Of a DNA stretch of 64,000 bases, positions 27,972 to 37,181 are shown piece after piece. Under the pieces are notes generated by a model. It was not told the origin of the DNA and made no database searches. It saw nothing but the letters and a program-made list of their open reading frames with translations. A program made the translations under genes and the position numbers. The stretch is from Bacteroidia bacterium (GTDB taxonomy: Bacteria > Bacteroidota > Bacteroidia > J057 > JADKCL01): assembly GCA_020635905.1 (NCBI GenBank), contig JACJYV010000008.1, positions 186,001-250,000 on the forward strand, given 5' to 3'. Position 1 is the stretch's first letter; each line of letters opens with the position of its first letter.

Positions 27972-30900
27972 ATGCCCATCCTCTTCCTCGACCTCGAAAT
28001 TGACCCGGTAATCAGGGAGTTGGGGTACATCCACGGCGGGGAGGAGCATCGCGGGCACGACCTCGAAATTGACCCGGCTTCGGGTAGGATCAGGGAGCTG
28101 GGCTACATCCACGGCGGGGAGGAGTACCGCGGGCACGACCTCAACAAACTCCTGGCCCTGGCCGGGCAGGTGGAGTTGATGGCCGGGCACAACCTCATCG
28201 ACCATGATTTGATTGCTTTATTAAAGGCACCAGGGGGGGAGGTTTATGCGGATATTCCCACCATTGACACCCTCAGGCTGTCGCCTTTGTTGCAGCCCGA
28301 CCGGCGCAGTCACCGCCTCGACAAGGACTATCAACTGATGCTGGGCGACCAGAACAATCCACTCGCCGATGCCCGGCTTTGCCGGGAGCTGCTGACCAAC
28401 CTGTGGCAATTATTCACAGACCTCTCTCAGGTGAGGCAATCCATTTTCCGGGAACTTTTGGCTGGCCAGCCTGGGCTGGAAGGCTTTTTTCAGGCTTTGC
28501 AGTTCCCCAAACAGGATGAAATTTCTCCCGATACCCTCAGTGAACTGATCATCCAGGGTTTTGGGGACCTGATTTGTATCCATGCCCCCCTTGCTGAAAT
28601 GGTGATTCACCATCCGGTCGAACTGGCCTATGTGCTGGGCATCACCACCACCGAACGGGCCGCCATCGTCACTCCCTCCTGGCTTACCCACCAGTATCCG
28701 CAGGTTCACCGCATCTTTGGCCTGTTGAGGGGCCGCAACTGCGGTCAACCCGATTGCCCCTGGTGCGCAGACAAACTCGATCCCCACAGGAATCTGATGC
28801 GGTATTTTCGCTATGCGGGCTTCCGCAAATTTGAGGGCGATGGCGATATTCCCCTCCAGGAACAAGCCGTTCAGTTAGCCCTGGCCGACGAGTCCCTGCT
28901 GGCTATTTTTCCTACGGGTGGCGGAAAGTCTCTGACCTTCCAGTTGCCGGCCCTCATCCGCGGACAGGTCACGGGCGCCCTTACGGTGGTGATTTCGCCC
29001 CTGGTAGCCCTCATGAAAGACCAGATTGACGTTCTGTGGGAGCGCTCCATCGTCAATGCAGCCGCCATCAACGGCCTGCTTTCTCCCCCCGAAAGGGCAG
29101 AGGTGCTCGAAAAAGTGGATGACGGCACGGTCAGTCTGCTCTACCTGGCTCCAGAATCCCTTCGCTCGCGCACCATCCTGCGCCTGCTGACCCGCCGCCC
29201 CATTGACCGCTTCGTGATCGACGAGGCTCACTGCTTTTCCACCTGGGGACACGATTTCAGGGTGGATTACCTCTACATCGCGGAATTCATGCGCCAGTTG
29301 CAGGAGGCCAAAGGAAACCCGGAAAAAATTCCGGTTTCCTGCTTTACCGCCACCGCCCGACCAGAAGTGATTGAGGACATTTGCAGGTATTTTGCCGAAA
29401 AATCGGGGCTGGAACTGAAGGTTTTCCAAACCTATCAGGGGCGTCAGAATCTGAAATTTCAGGCATTATCGACGGCTGAAGAAGGAAGCAAATTCACCCG
29501 GCTCCTGGCTCACCTCAACGAACGCAAAGGCCCGGTGATCATCTATGTGAGCCGCACCAGGCAGACGGAAAAGGTGGCCAATTCACTGAGAAAAGCGGGA
29601 ATTGATGCGGAATATTTTCACGGCAGAATGCAGCCACGGGAAAAAAGGGAAGTGCTGGACCGCTTCAAGAAAGGAGAAACAGAGGTGATTGTGGCTACCT
29701 CGGCCTTTGGCATGGGCGTGGACAAGGACAATGTGGCCATGGTGATCCACTACGAAATCTCCAATTCTCTGGAAAATTATGTGCAGGAAGCAGGCAGGGC
29801 CGGGCGGGACAAGGACAAGGTTCCCGAGGCCAAATGCGTGATTCTGTACGATGAGGAGGATCTGAACAAACATTTCGCTCTGCTGCAGGGGGCCAAACTC
29901 AATAAAAAGGAAATCGCCCAGATCTGGCAGGCGATCAAAGGATTTAGGCAGCGAAGAATCTCTAAATCTGCATTGCAGATCGCACGGGCCGCGGGCTGGG
30001 ACGAGGACATGCGGGACCTCAAAACCCGGGTCACCACGGCCATCAACGCCCTCGAAGATTCAGGATTTATCAAGCGAACCTATAATTCACCCGTTATTTT
30101 TGCGGATGCCCTGATCCCTCCCGATTTCGAAAGCGCGGCACGTAAAGTCAGGGAAAACGCCGCCAGGTTCACGGAAAAGCAAAGGGAAGCGGCTTTCCGC
30201 ATTTTGCAGTATTTGTTTTCTGCCCGGGCCAATCCTGAAAATGCGGGTGCTGAGGTGGATGTGATGGCCAATGCCCTGGGAATTCCACTGCCTGAAGTGT
30301 CTGAAACGGTCAATCTGCTCAAGGATTGCGGGGTTTTGAACGATTTTATGGATCTCACCGCCCTGGTGGATATCAGTCAGGCCAGGGAAAATTCCAAAAA
30401 GGTTTTTTCTGAATTCAACAAACTGGAACCTCTGTTCCTCGAATGGCTTCATCCCGATCAGACTGAAAACCCTCAAAATTTCGATCTGCGGGAAGCGAAT
30501 GACAGCCTGCTCGACCAGGGGCTCAAATCCAATATTTCCATGTTGCGCAAGCTCATGACCTACTGGGAATGGCGCGGGTACCTGAAAAAGGAAAGGGTGG
30601 AGTTTGGGGAAATGATTTACCGCGTCCGCTTCAAAAAGGACAAAGAAATCATTCTGGAGGAGATCAAAGAGAGGCTGGATTGGGCCGGACGCATCCTGGA
30701 TCATCTGCTGGAACTGGGCCGAAATCCTAAAACCAAAAGTGAATCCGGGGCCAATGAAGTGGAGTTCTCGGTGATCGGCCTCAAAAAAGCACTTGAATTT
30801 GGGGATATGTTGCAACGCCAAGCCACCACCACCCAATACCAGCAGTATCTGCTTTTTCTTCAGTCTGTGGGGGCAATTGATATTATTCGTGGGTTCATGG

Positions 30901-32885
30901 TGTTTTATAATCGCCTGAATATCCTGCGGGAGGAGATGAATAACCGGCGGGGTTACGGGGAAAAGGACCACGAAAAGCTGGCCAATCACTACGAAAAGAA
31001 AACAGAACAAATCCACATTGTGGGCGAGTATGCCAGCAGGTTGTTGCGCAGTCAGATAGAGGCCCTGATCTTCACGGACGACTATTTCAAGCTGGATTAT
31101 GACGAATTCCTCAAAAAATACTTCAGCGGCAAACGGGGCATGATCAAACGGCCGCTGACTGAGGCTAAATTTCAGGCAATTTTTGGTCAGTTATCAGAGG
31201 AACAGCTTGAACCCGTGAAAGACAAGGCCCATGAGCAGATTCTGGTGGCGGCCGGGCCGGGCAGCGGCAAAACCCGGGTGCTGGTGCACAAAATGGCCTC
31301 CCTCCTGCTCATGGAAGACATCAAACCTGAACAATTTCTCATGCTGGCCTTCAGCCGACCAGCGGCCCAGGAGTTCAAATCCCGCATCCGCGAACTGGTG
31401 CCGGGCCTCAGCAATCACCTCGACATTCATACTTACCACGGTTTTGCCTTTCGCCTGATTGGCAAGAAGGGAGATTTGCTGAAATCTGAGAATATTGTCC
31501 AAAATGCCACCCAGGCCATTCGGGAAGGCGAGGTTCCCATCGAAAAGGTTGCAGCCAAATCTGTGCTCATGCTGGATGAATTTCAGGATATTTCGGAAAC
31601 GGAGTGGGAATTTATCCAGGCGATTGGGGAAAAAGCCAGCGATTTCCGCATCATCGCCGCAGGCGACGATGATCAGAGCATTTATGAATTCAGGGGTGCA
31701 TCCGTGGAATACATGCGCAAACTGGTCGCTAAGGAGAAATCGCAAACCTATTTCCTGACCCGAAATTACCGCTCCAAAGAAAACATCGTCCAATTTGCCA
31801 ACCAGTTTCTGAAACTCCTGCCCGATGGAAGCCGAATCAAAGCCAGTCAGCCGCTGGTCGCAAAGGACCAGAGCCACGGCACCCTCAGGCTGAATCGCTA
31901 CACCCGGGGCCACCTCTTCGAACCACTGGTAAAAGCTGTTCTGGCCCATCCACGCGAAGGATCAACTGCAGTACTCACTGCCACCAACGAAGAAGCCCAT
32001 CTTTTGACCCATCTTCTGCGCCAGGCTGGTCTGCCCGCCCAACTGGTGGCCAGCCGCCAGGGCTTTGCCCTGCGCAACCTGGCCGAAATCAGGGAATTCA
32101 CCCGGGAAATCCTGCAAGCCGCACGTCTGGAATTGGGTTTCATCGACCACCAAACCTGGAAAACGGCCCGCGAAAATCTTGAACAACGCTACAAAAGCAG
32201 CCGCAATCTTAACCTGGTGCAACGTATTCTGGACCAGTTTGAAACTCAGTTTCCCAAAAAATTCCGTGCAGACTGGCTGGAATGTCTTGATGGGCTCAGA
32301 AACGAGGATTTTTTCTTTCCCGATCAGGACAAACTGTTGGTTTCGACCATGCACAAGGCCAAAGGCAAGGAATTTGACAACGTCTTTATCCTGCTCGACA
32401 ACTTCAACCTCAGCGAAGACGAGAAAAAACGTGTGGTGTATGTGGCTGTAACCCGGGCCAAAAGCCATCTGGAAATACACACCAATCAGGCGTATTTCGA
32501 CCAGATCAGGGTTCCTGATCTGCAAATCCGGGACAGTGAAGGTACGCCAGACCTCCCGTCAGAAATCATCCTGCCCATGACCCTGGAGGACGTCAATCTC
32601 AACTTTTACAAAAAGGGCTATGTGCAAAACCACCTGGATTTTGTGAGGGCAGGTGACACTTTAAATTTCCAAACCGCTCCCTACGAGCACCTTACCCATC
32701 CAAGTCAGGATATGCGGGTGGGCGAATTTTCCCGAAAATTCCAGGCTACGCTCCAGGATCACCAACAAAAAGGTTATCACATTACGCAATTTACTGCTGC
32801 CAACCTCGTGTGGTGGTTTGATGCAAAAGATACCCAGCAGGAATATCTGGTTTTGTTAAGCGAAGCTCATCTGAAAAGGGGATGA
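27972..32885 (+). CDS. DEDD exonuclease-RecQ-UvrD triple-domain DNA helicase
   Basis: A 1637-residue chain with three enzyme modules. Residues 1-140 look like a DnaQ/DEDD exonuclease: FLDLEID (motif I), GHNLIDHD near 71 (motif II) and NNPLADA near 134 (motif III, with Asn where DEDDh enzymes have His). About residues 300-800 are a RecQ SF2 helicase: FPTGGGKSLTFQLPAL, VIDEAHCFSTWGHDFR, GRAGRDKDK. From about 1080 a UvrD/PcrA SF1 helicase follows: AAGPGSGKTRVLVHK, LDEFQDIS, GDDDQSIYEFRG, STMHKAKGKEFD, YVAVTRAKSHLEI. A CGQPDCPWC cysteine pair near 258 may bind zinc. It probably acts in DNA repair or defence; its position next to the R-M locus is suggestive only. Confidence 0.9.
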   Translation: MPILFLDLEIDPVIRELGYIHGGEEHRGHDLEIDPASGRIRELGYIHGGEEYRGHDLNKLLALAGQVELMAGHNLIDHDLIALLKAPGGEVYADIPTIDTLRLSPLLQPDRRSHRLDKDYQLMLGDQNNPLADARLCRELLTNLWQLFTDLSQVRQSIFRELLAGQPGLEGFFQALQFPKQDEISPDTLSELIIQGFGDLICIHAPLAEMVIHHPVELAYVLGITTTERAAIVTPSWLTHQYPQVHRIFGLLRGRNCGQPDCPWCADKLDPHRNLMRYFRYAGFRKFEGDGDIPLQEQAVQLALADESLLAIFPTGGGKSLTFQLPALIRGQVTGALTVVISPLVALMKDQIDVLWERSIVNAAAINGLLSPPERAEVLEKVDDGTVSLLYLAPESLRSRTILRLLTRRPIDRFVIDEAHCFSTWGHDFRVDYLYIAEFMRQLQEAKGNPEKIPVSCFTATARPEVIEDICRYFAEKSGLELKVFQTYQGRQNLKFQALSTAEEGSKFTRLLAHLNERKGPVIIYVSRTRQTEKVANSLRKAGIDAEYFHGRMQPREKREVLDRFKKGETEVIVATSAFGMGVDKDNVAMVIHYEISNSLENYVQEAGRAGRDKDKVPEAKCVILYDEEDLNKHFALLQGAKLNKKEIAQIWQAIKGFRQRRISKSALQIARAAGWDEDMRDLKTRVTTAINALEDSGFIKRTYNSPVIFADALIPPDFESAARKVRENAARFTEKQREAAFRILQYLFSARANPENAGAEVDVMANALGIPLPEVSETVNLLKDCGVLNDFMDLTALVDISQARENSKKVFSEFNKLEPLFLEWLHPDQTENPQNFDLREANDSLLDQGLKSNISMLRKLMTYWEWRGYLKKERVEFGEMIYRVRFKKDKEIILEEIKERLDWAGRILDHLLELGRNPKTKSESGANEVEFSVIGLKKALEFGDMLQRQATTTQYQQYLLFLQSVGAIDIIRGFMVFYNRLNILREEMNNRRGYGEKDHEKLANHYEKKTEQIHIVGEYASRLLRSQIEALIFTDDYFKLDYDEFLKKYFSGKRGMIKRPLTEAKFQAIFGQLSEEQLEPVKDKAHEQILVAAGPGSGKTRVLVHKMASLLLMEDIKPEQFLMLAFSRPAAQEFKSRIRELVPGLSNHLDIHTYHGFAFRLIGKKGDLLKSENIVQNATQAIREGEVPIEKVAAKSVLMLDEFQDISETEWEFIQAIGEKASDFRIIAAGDDDQSIYEFRGASVEYMRKLVAKEKSQTYFLTRNYRSKENIVQFANQFLKLLPDGSRIKASQPLVAKDQSHGTLRLNRYTRGHLFEPLVKAVLAHPREGSTAVLTATNEEAHLLTHLLRQAGLPAQLVASRQGFALRNLAEIREFTREILQAARLELGFIDHQTWKTARENLEQRYKSSRNLNLVQRILDQFETQFPKKFRADWLECLDGLRNEDFFFPDQDKLLVSTMHKAKGKEFDNVFILLDNFNLSEDEKKRVVYVAVTRAKSHLEIHTNQAYFDQIRVPDLQIRDSEGTPDLPSEIILPMTLEDVNLNFYKKGYVQNHLDFVRAGDTLNFQTAPYEHLTHPSQDMRVGEFSRKFQATLQDHQQKGYHITQFTAANLVWWFDAKDTQQEYLVLLSEAHLKRG
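27990..28136 (+). repeat. Tandem duplication inside the exonuclease motif I region
   Basis: Bases 27990-28058 and 28059-28136 are near-identical direct copies (69 and 78 bp). They duplicate the residues from DLEIDP through GYIHGGEE to RGH. The second copy carries four extra residues (ASGR in PASGRIREL). The frame is kept, so the protein has two motif I copies in series. Confidence 0.9.
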
Positions 32886-33048
32886 AAGGGAATTAATTTT
32901 GGTTTCAGGTCATTTTCCAAACGTGCCTCATTGAGAAATCAGGACAGCATCAACATGTGCAAAAAAAGACCTGCAATTGGCATTGCTATGCCCCCAAAAA
33001 GGGATATATTGAGTTAAAATTCAATTAAAATCCTTTCCATCATTTCTT

Positions 33049-33612
33049 ATGACCTTTCGTGACCTATCCTTCCCTACTTTTGCGGCCCTGATCTGCATTT
33101 TACTTTTCTCCTGTTCATCCGAGCCCAAAACACCCCAGGAAGAAGCCTTTAGCAAGGCCAACTCCCTGATCTTTGGCAGCTCGAACGGAATCTTCCACGG
33201 AGATACTCCCGCCGATCTGGCGCTGGCAGAAAGTTATTCCTCCCAACTCGAAATGAGCCAAAAACTCAACTTCACGGGCGGAAAAGAAAACAGAATCTTC
33301 TCCATGACGGGTGAACATTTCCTCACCTACTGCAAAACAGATACTGTGCAAAACCGGGTTTTATTTCTGGTCCATGTTCCTCAACTGAAGCGCTACGAAG
33401 ACGATGCCAAAGATGCCCTCATGGACATGTGCTGGCTGGATGCTGCATATCTGCTGGAAGAAAACGGATTCTCGCCCAGCACCTACCTTTGCATCGGGCT
33501 ACGGGGCTCGATGTTTTACAAATGTACCATCAACGGCAAAATCGGCGGAGAACCCAATAAATTCAGCGGTGGCATTGCTCAATCCACAGATGAGTTTGAA
33601 GGATTTTTCTGA
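33049..33612 (+). CDS. Putative lipoprotein of unknown function
   Basis: A 187-residue protein. The signal peptide FAALICILLFSC gives a lipobox (LFSC, Cys at about residue 22), so the mature protein is probably lipid-anchored. The remainder is an unrecognised alpha/beta domain with further cysteines. It stands alone, 160 bases after the helicase, on the same strand, preceded by an AT-rich leader. Confidence 0.65.
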   Translation: MTFRDLSFPTFAALICILLFSCSSEPKTPQEEAFSKANSLIFGSSNGIFHGDTPADLALAESYSSQLEMSQKLNFTGGKENRIFSMTGEHFLTYCKTDTVQNRVLFLVHVPQLKRYEDDAKDALMDMCWLDAAYLLEENGFSPSTYLCIGLRGSMFYKCTINGKIGGEPNKFSGGIAQSTDEFEGFF

Positions 33613-33745
33613 GGGAAACGCAGAAGAAATTCCTTTTGAAAGCGGTCTCCGTGGAAAAATTCCCCCTCGCTCAACCCACAACACGCCCACTAGCCGTCCG
33701 TCACCCTATGTCACCGCAAACCGTAAACCGTAACCCCCAAGCCGG

Positions 33746-34213
33746 TCAGGGCACCACATCAAACTCAATCGCCGAAATAAATCCCTTCGCCGAGACTGCG
33801 GTGGAAGTACACGTATAACCCCGCAAATCGAGGGTATAGGTGCCGGCGGGCAGCCAGATGGGATTTTCGTAATTGGCGTAATTGGAGGTGGAAAAAACCG
33901 AGTAGAAAATATTCACATCATCCAGATACAACCCGATGGGATCTCCGCTGCAGTATCCCGTAATATTGCCTGAATAAATGGTCCACCTTGCCCGGGCGGC
34001 GGAAATCTTCCAGACCTTGCCCGCGGGCACGGTCAGGGTGGTGGTACCCAGGGTCACATAACTTGCAGCACCAGATACGGTCCCCGAAACGGTTTGATGA
34101 ATCACCTGGTTGAATTCCAGACTGGCCTGGGATTTGGCAGACAGGCTAAAGGTCAGGGCTACCAGGCCCAGCAAAAAAACGCGATAGATGGATTTCATGT
34201 GCTTGATTTTCAT
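33746..34213 (-). CDS. Secreted beta-sandwich-like protein, paralogue of the 41886-42353 gene
   Basis: About 155 residues with an N-terminal signal peptide (YRVFLLGLVALTFSLSAKSQ). The mature part contains LEFNQVIHQTVSG, LTVPAGKVWKISAARARWT, GDPIGLYLDDVNIFYS and WLPAGTYTLDLRGYTC. The same phrases occur in the gene at 41886-42353. The family is not known to me; the pattern suggests a small extracellular beta sandwich. The start is taken at 34213 (alternatives 34237 and 34198). There is no T9SS tail, so it may remain periplasmic or leave by another route. Confidence 0.7.
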   Translation of the reverse strand: MKIKHMKSIYRVFLLGLVALTFSLSAKSQASLEFNQVIHQTVSGTVSGAASYVTLGTTTLTVPAGKVWKISAARARWTIYSGNITGYCSGDPIGLYLDDVNIFYSVFSTSNYANYENPIWLPAGTYTLDLRGYTCTSTAVSAKGFISAIEFDVVP

Positions 34214-34237
34214 AAGCCGTAAGTTAAGGAATCTCAA

Positions 34238-34535
34238 TTTGATTTCCTTATTCCTGTTCTAAAAGTTGGTGGTTAGTTGTTAGTTCTGAGTTCTAAGTTC
34301 AAAGTTGGTGGTTGTCACATGGTGGGGCCTTTGGCCGTGGTTGTTGGTTCCGAGTTGTTGGTTGTTAGTTCCCACATGGTGGTGCCTTTGGCATGAGTTC
34401 AAAGTTGGTGGTTGTCACGTGGTGAGGCCTTTGGCCGTGGTTCGCCGCAAACTGGAACTGTAAACCGTAATCCCGATAGCTATCGGGAGTAAACTGTCTA
34501 CAGATTTTTCCGTAAATTCCCCAAAAATAGCCTCC
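34238..34535. repeat. Intergenic GT-rich repeats with GGCCTTTGGCC hairpins
   Basis: This 298-base divergent intergenic region has three copies of a motif of the form CAC(A/G)TGGTG-GnGCCTTTGGC (near 34316, 34374 and 34416), each able to fold as GGCC-TTT-GGCC or GCC-TTT-GGC, separated by GTTGGTGGTTGT-like simple sequence. A perfect 16-bp palindrome CCCGATAGCTATCGGG lies at 34472-34487, just upstream of the gene at 34536. No gene is seen. Confidence 0.65.
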
Positions 34536-35156
34536 ATGACCAGATTCCTTCCCCTGATCCTCATCCTTCTGCTTCCGGCAACCCTCCCGGCCCAGTCGGG
34601 CCTCAAAGAAATCAGGGCCTACGTTTCGCGGCCCTGGGACGATTTCACCGGGGACCCTGAAATGCATGGCTGCTGCCAGGGCTTCAATGTGCAAAATCTG
34701 GCGGTTTCCAGTCAGCTTTCCAGCCAGGGAAAGATCACTTACGGTCCTGAAAATCTGGGAGATAACAACCCCGTAAGCGCCTGGGTGGAAGGTGATGCCC
34801 GCGGTGACGGAATCGGCGAATTCATCGAATTCGATTATGCCTTTGACCGCGCATTCGAGCAGGCTGCCGAAGGAGGCGACAAATACGAAGACGAATGGTA
34901 CATCCTCAACGGCTACCAGAAATCGCCCCGCATCTGGCAGGAAAACAACCGCATCAAAACCCTCAGGGTGGTGCTCAACGGGCAGGATTACTGCCGGGTC
35001 CACCTTTCCGACGAAATGGGCGTCCAGACCATGCCCCTGGGTTTCCTTGCTGAACAAGACCAGCCCCGCGGCGTGCTTCACTTCAGACTGGTGATCGAGG
35101 AAGTTTACCCGGGCAGCAAATACCACGACACCGCCATTTCTGAGCTGTTTTGGTAA
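34536..35156 (+). CDS. Secreted protein with NADase-type glycan-binding domain
   Basis: A 206-residue protein with signal peptide (FLPLILILLLPATLPAQS). The mature part follows the pattern of the NADase-type glycan-binding (discoidin-like) domain. AWVEGDARGDGIGEFIEF, then YILNGYQKS, NNRIKTLRVVLNG and, at the end, EEVYPGSKYHDTAISELFW are the characteristic successive motifs. It probably binds sugars or surface ligands outside the cell. No enzymatic NADase domain is attached. It is convergent with the next gene, almost touching it. Confidence 0.8.
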   Translation: MTRFLPLILILLLPATLPAQSGLKEIRAYVSRPWDDFTGDPEMHGCCQGFNVQNLAVSSQLSSQGKITYGPENLGDNNPVSAWVEGDARGDGIGEFIEFDYAFDRAFEQAAEGGDKYEDEWYILNGYQKSPRIWQENNRIKTLRVVLNGQDYCRVHLSDEMGVQTMPLGFLAEQDQPRGVLHFRLVIEEVYPGSKYHDTAISELFW

Positions 35157-35624
35157 TTACCTCACCAGTCCCCGCAGGTCCTCGATCGTAATCACCTGAC
35201 AGGTTTCAGGATCGTTATCGCTCCAGGCCGTGCCGATGTAGTCCACCGTGCCAAACCAGGAAAAATACCCCTCGTCCCACTCCTGCAGGCCGGGATTGGC
35301 GCCATGTCCCAGGTCCAGTTCCTTGCTCAGGGCACGCCCTTTTTTATCAAAAGCCCGCACACAGGGCGTTTTTCCACGTAAGTAACATCTTACCTGCCCG
35401 TGACGGTGCTTTTCCGTGGCATGCAGACGGATAGACTGTCCCGTAAGTAAACGGCGCGGGTCAGGGACGTGAAATCCCCCCACAGAAAGGTAAATGCTGC
35501 CCAGATTTTGAGAATCGTGGGCCTTCAAAACGATCTCACCCCGCAAAACCTTGGGCGTTGCGGGTACAAATTTCAAATATTCAGTCGAAAGATTGGCCCT
35601 GAGGGCCTGCAGATTGGCATTCAT
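35157..35624 (-). CDS. Unrecognised protein, convergent with the glycan-binding gene
   Basis: A 155-residue soluble protein (163 if the ATG at 35648 is used). It starts MNANLQALRANLSTEYLKF and has a charged beta-rich body (GGFHVPDPRRLL, EWDEGYFSWFGTVDYIGTAW). No family is recognised. It is divergent from the Hsp70 gene and its stop is adjacent to the stop of the gene at 34536, leaving no room for terminators. Confidence 0.6.
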   Translation of the reverse strand: MNANLQALRANLSTEYLKFVPATPKVLRGEIVLKAHDSQNLGSIYLSVGGFHVPDPRRLLTGQSIRLHATEKHRHGQVRCYLRGKTPCVRAFDKKGRALSKELDLGHGANPGLQEWDEGYFSWFGTVDYIGTAWSDNDPETCQVITIEDLRGLVR

Positions 35625-35768
35625 CGGGTAAAAATTGGGGTGAAACATCCTTTTTCGACAAATGCACTACCACATTTTACGCTCTGCGGCCGCCCGGGTT
35701 TCAAAATCGCAAATTGCCTTGCCGCCTCCCCAACAAATCCGTTAATTAGCAACCTTAATTTCCCGCCC

Positions 35769-37007
35769 ATGAACACCCTCGGCATCGACTTTGGCACCAC
35801 CAACTCAGCAGTCGCAGTTTATCTCGAAAAGGAAAAACGCGTCGTGACCAGCGATTACGAGGGCACCCTGCTCTATTTCCAGGATGAAGCCCACCATTTT
35901 ACCGGGCAGCAGGCTATCGAAAAATTCCTCGCAAACGGCATGAAGGGGCGTTTCATCCGCTCCCTCAAATCCATTCTGCACTCCGATGCCTTCAAGTTCA
36001 CCCACATTTACGATAAAAAATACTTCGCCGAAGACCTGGTGGCCCTCATCCTCACCCAGTTGCGCAAAACGGGCCAGCAAATATCCGGCGACGCATGCGA
36101 AAAGGTGGTTCTGGGGCGCCCGGCCAGATTTTCACCCGATCCCCTCAAAGACAAACTGGCCCAGACCCGCCTGCTCAAAGCTGCTCAAAAAGCCGGATTT
36201 ACCGAAATCACCTTCCAACTCGAACCCATCGCGGCCGCCTTTTCTTACGAGAGCACCCTCCACCACCCCGAACTCGTGCTGGTGGGTGACTTTGGGGGCG
36301 GCACCGCCGACTTCACCCTCATGCAGCTCGGTCCCGACAAAAACAGCAACCGCGACCGCATGAGCGACATCCTGGGTTCCACCGGCATCCGGGTGGGGGG
36401 CGACGACTTCGACGCGGCCATTGCCTGGCACAAAATCGTGAAACACCTCGGCATGGGCCTCGAATACGACGCCAACGGACTCGGCAAAATGCTGACCATA
36501 CCGCCCCACAACTACCACAAATTCTGCCGCTGGGAAAACCACTTCATGCTCAATTCCGTCAATACCATCCGCGAAATCGAGTCTTTCCTCAAGCCCGCCC
36601 ACTACAACAAAATGCTGCTCGATTTCCTGCAGATCATCCGGGAAAACCTGGGCTACGCCTTGTTTCGCGCAATAGAAAATGCCAAGATCGAACTCTCAGA
36701 AAACCCATCTGCCAAAATCAGTTTCCGTCAGTCTGGCATCAAAATCGTGGAAAAAATCACCCTGCAGGAGTTTTCTGACATCATTCAGCCCCAATTAGAC
36801 AAGATCAGCGAAACGGTGCAGAAACTACTTTCCGACCACGGGTTTCCGCCTGAAAAGATCGACTCAGTCTTCCTCACCGGGGGAACCTCACTGGCCGTAC
36901 CCGTGCGCAAAATCTTCACCGACCTCTTTGGCCCGGACAAAATCCGCGAAAAAGACGCCTTCCAAAGCGTAGCCGAAGGATTGGCCCTCACTGGAAAAGA
37001 AAGGTAA
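35769..37007 (+). CDS. Hsp70-family (YegD-like) protein
   Basis: A 412-residue actin-fold ATPase of the Hsp70 family, with the nucleotide-binding domain only and no substrate-binding domain. It begins with phosphate-1 motif GIDFGTTNSAVAV, has phosphate-2 VGDFGGGTADFTL near residue 175 and adenosine motif VFLTGGTSLAVP near the end. This layout is that of E. coli YegD rather than DnaK. The open frame runs back to 35469, but only ATG 35769 places the phosphate-1 motif at the N-terminus. Its client or partner is unknown. Confidence 0.88.
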   Translation: MNTLGIDFGTTNSAVAVYLEKEKRVVTSDYEGTLLYFQDEAHHFTGQQAIEKFLANGMKGRFIRSLKSILHSDAFKFTHIYDKKYFAEDLVALILTQLRKTGQQISGDACEKVVLGRPARFSPDPLKDKLAQTRLLKAAQKAGFTEITFQLEPIAAAFSYESTLHHPELVLVGDFGGGTADFTLMQLGPDKNSNRDRMSDILGSTGIRVGGDDFDAAIAWHKIVKHLGMGLEYDANGLGKMLTIPPHNYHKFCRWENHFMLNSVNTIREIESFLKPAHYNKMLLDFLQIIRENLGYALFRAIENAKIELSENPSAKISFRQSGIKIVEKITLQEFSDIIQPQLDKISETVQKLLSDHGFPPEKIDSVFLTGGTSLAVPVRKIFTDLFGPDKIREKDAFQSVAEGLALTGKER

Positions 37008-37008
37008 T

Positions 37009-37180
37009 TTGGGGGGCGCCCCCTTGCTGCTTCGGCAGTCCCCGGCGCAGCAAGGGCCGGGCTCAGCCAGGGGTTCCGTGCCGCTGCCAGGCCTTCGGCT
37101 CAGTGCAGCGCCACCGCCCTCCAACAGGTCGGGCGCCCTTCCGATCCCTGGCGCCTGGCGGGGCTTCGCCCCGGATCACA
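37009..37180. repeat. GC-rich intergenic hairpin element
   Basis: The stretch starts with the palindrome GGGGGCGCCCCC and then an inverted repeat CCTTGCTGC / GCAGCAAGG, followed by further GC-rich stem-forming sequence up to GGGGCTTCGCCCCGG. Parts of it (GGGCCGGGCT, CAGGGGTTCCGTGC, GGCTCAGT) resemble, in the same order, the minus strand of the block at 42395-42570. It lies between convergent genes. Confidence 0.6.
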
Positions 37181-37181
37181 C

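Noticed and set aside
34365..35126. 253-aa minus-strand open frame opposite the glycan-binding-domain gene
   Set aside because: The plus-strand gene has a signal peptide and characteristic domain motifs; the minus frame has no recognisable features.
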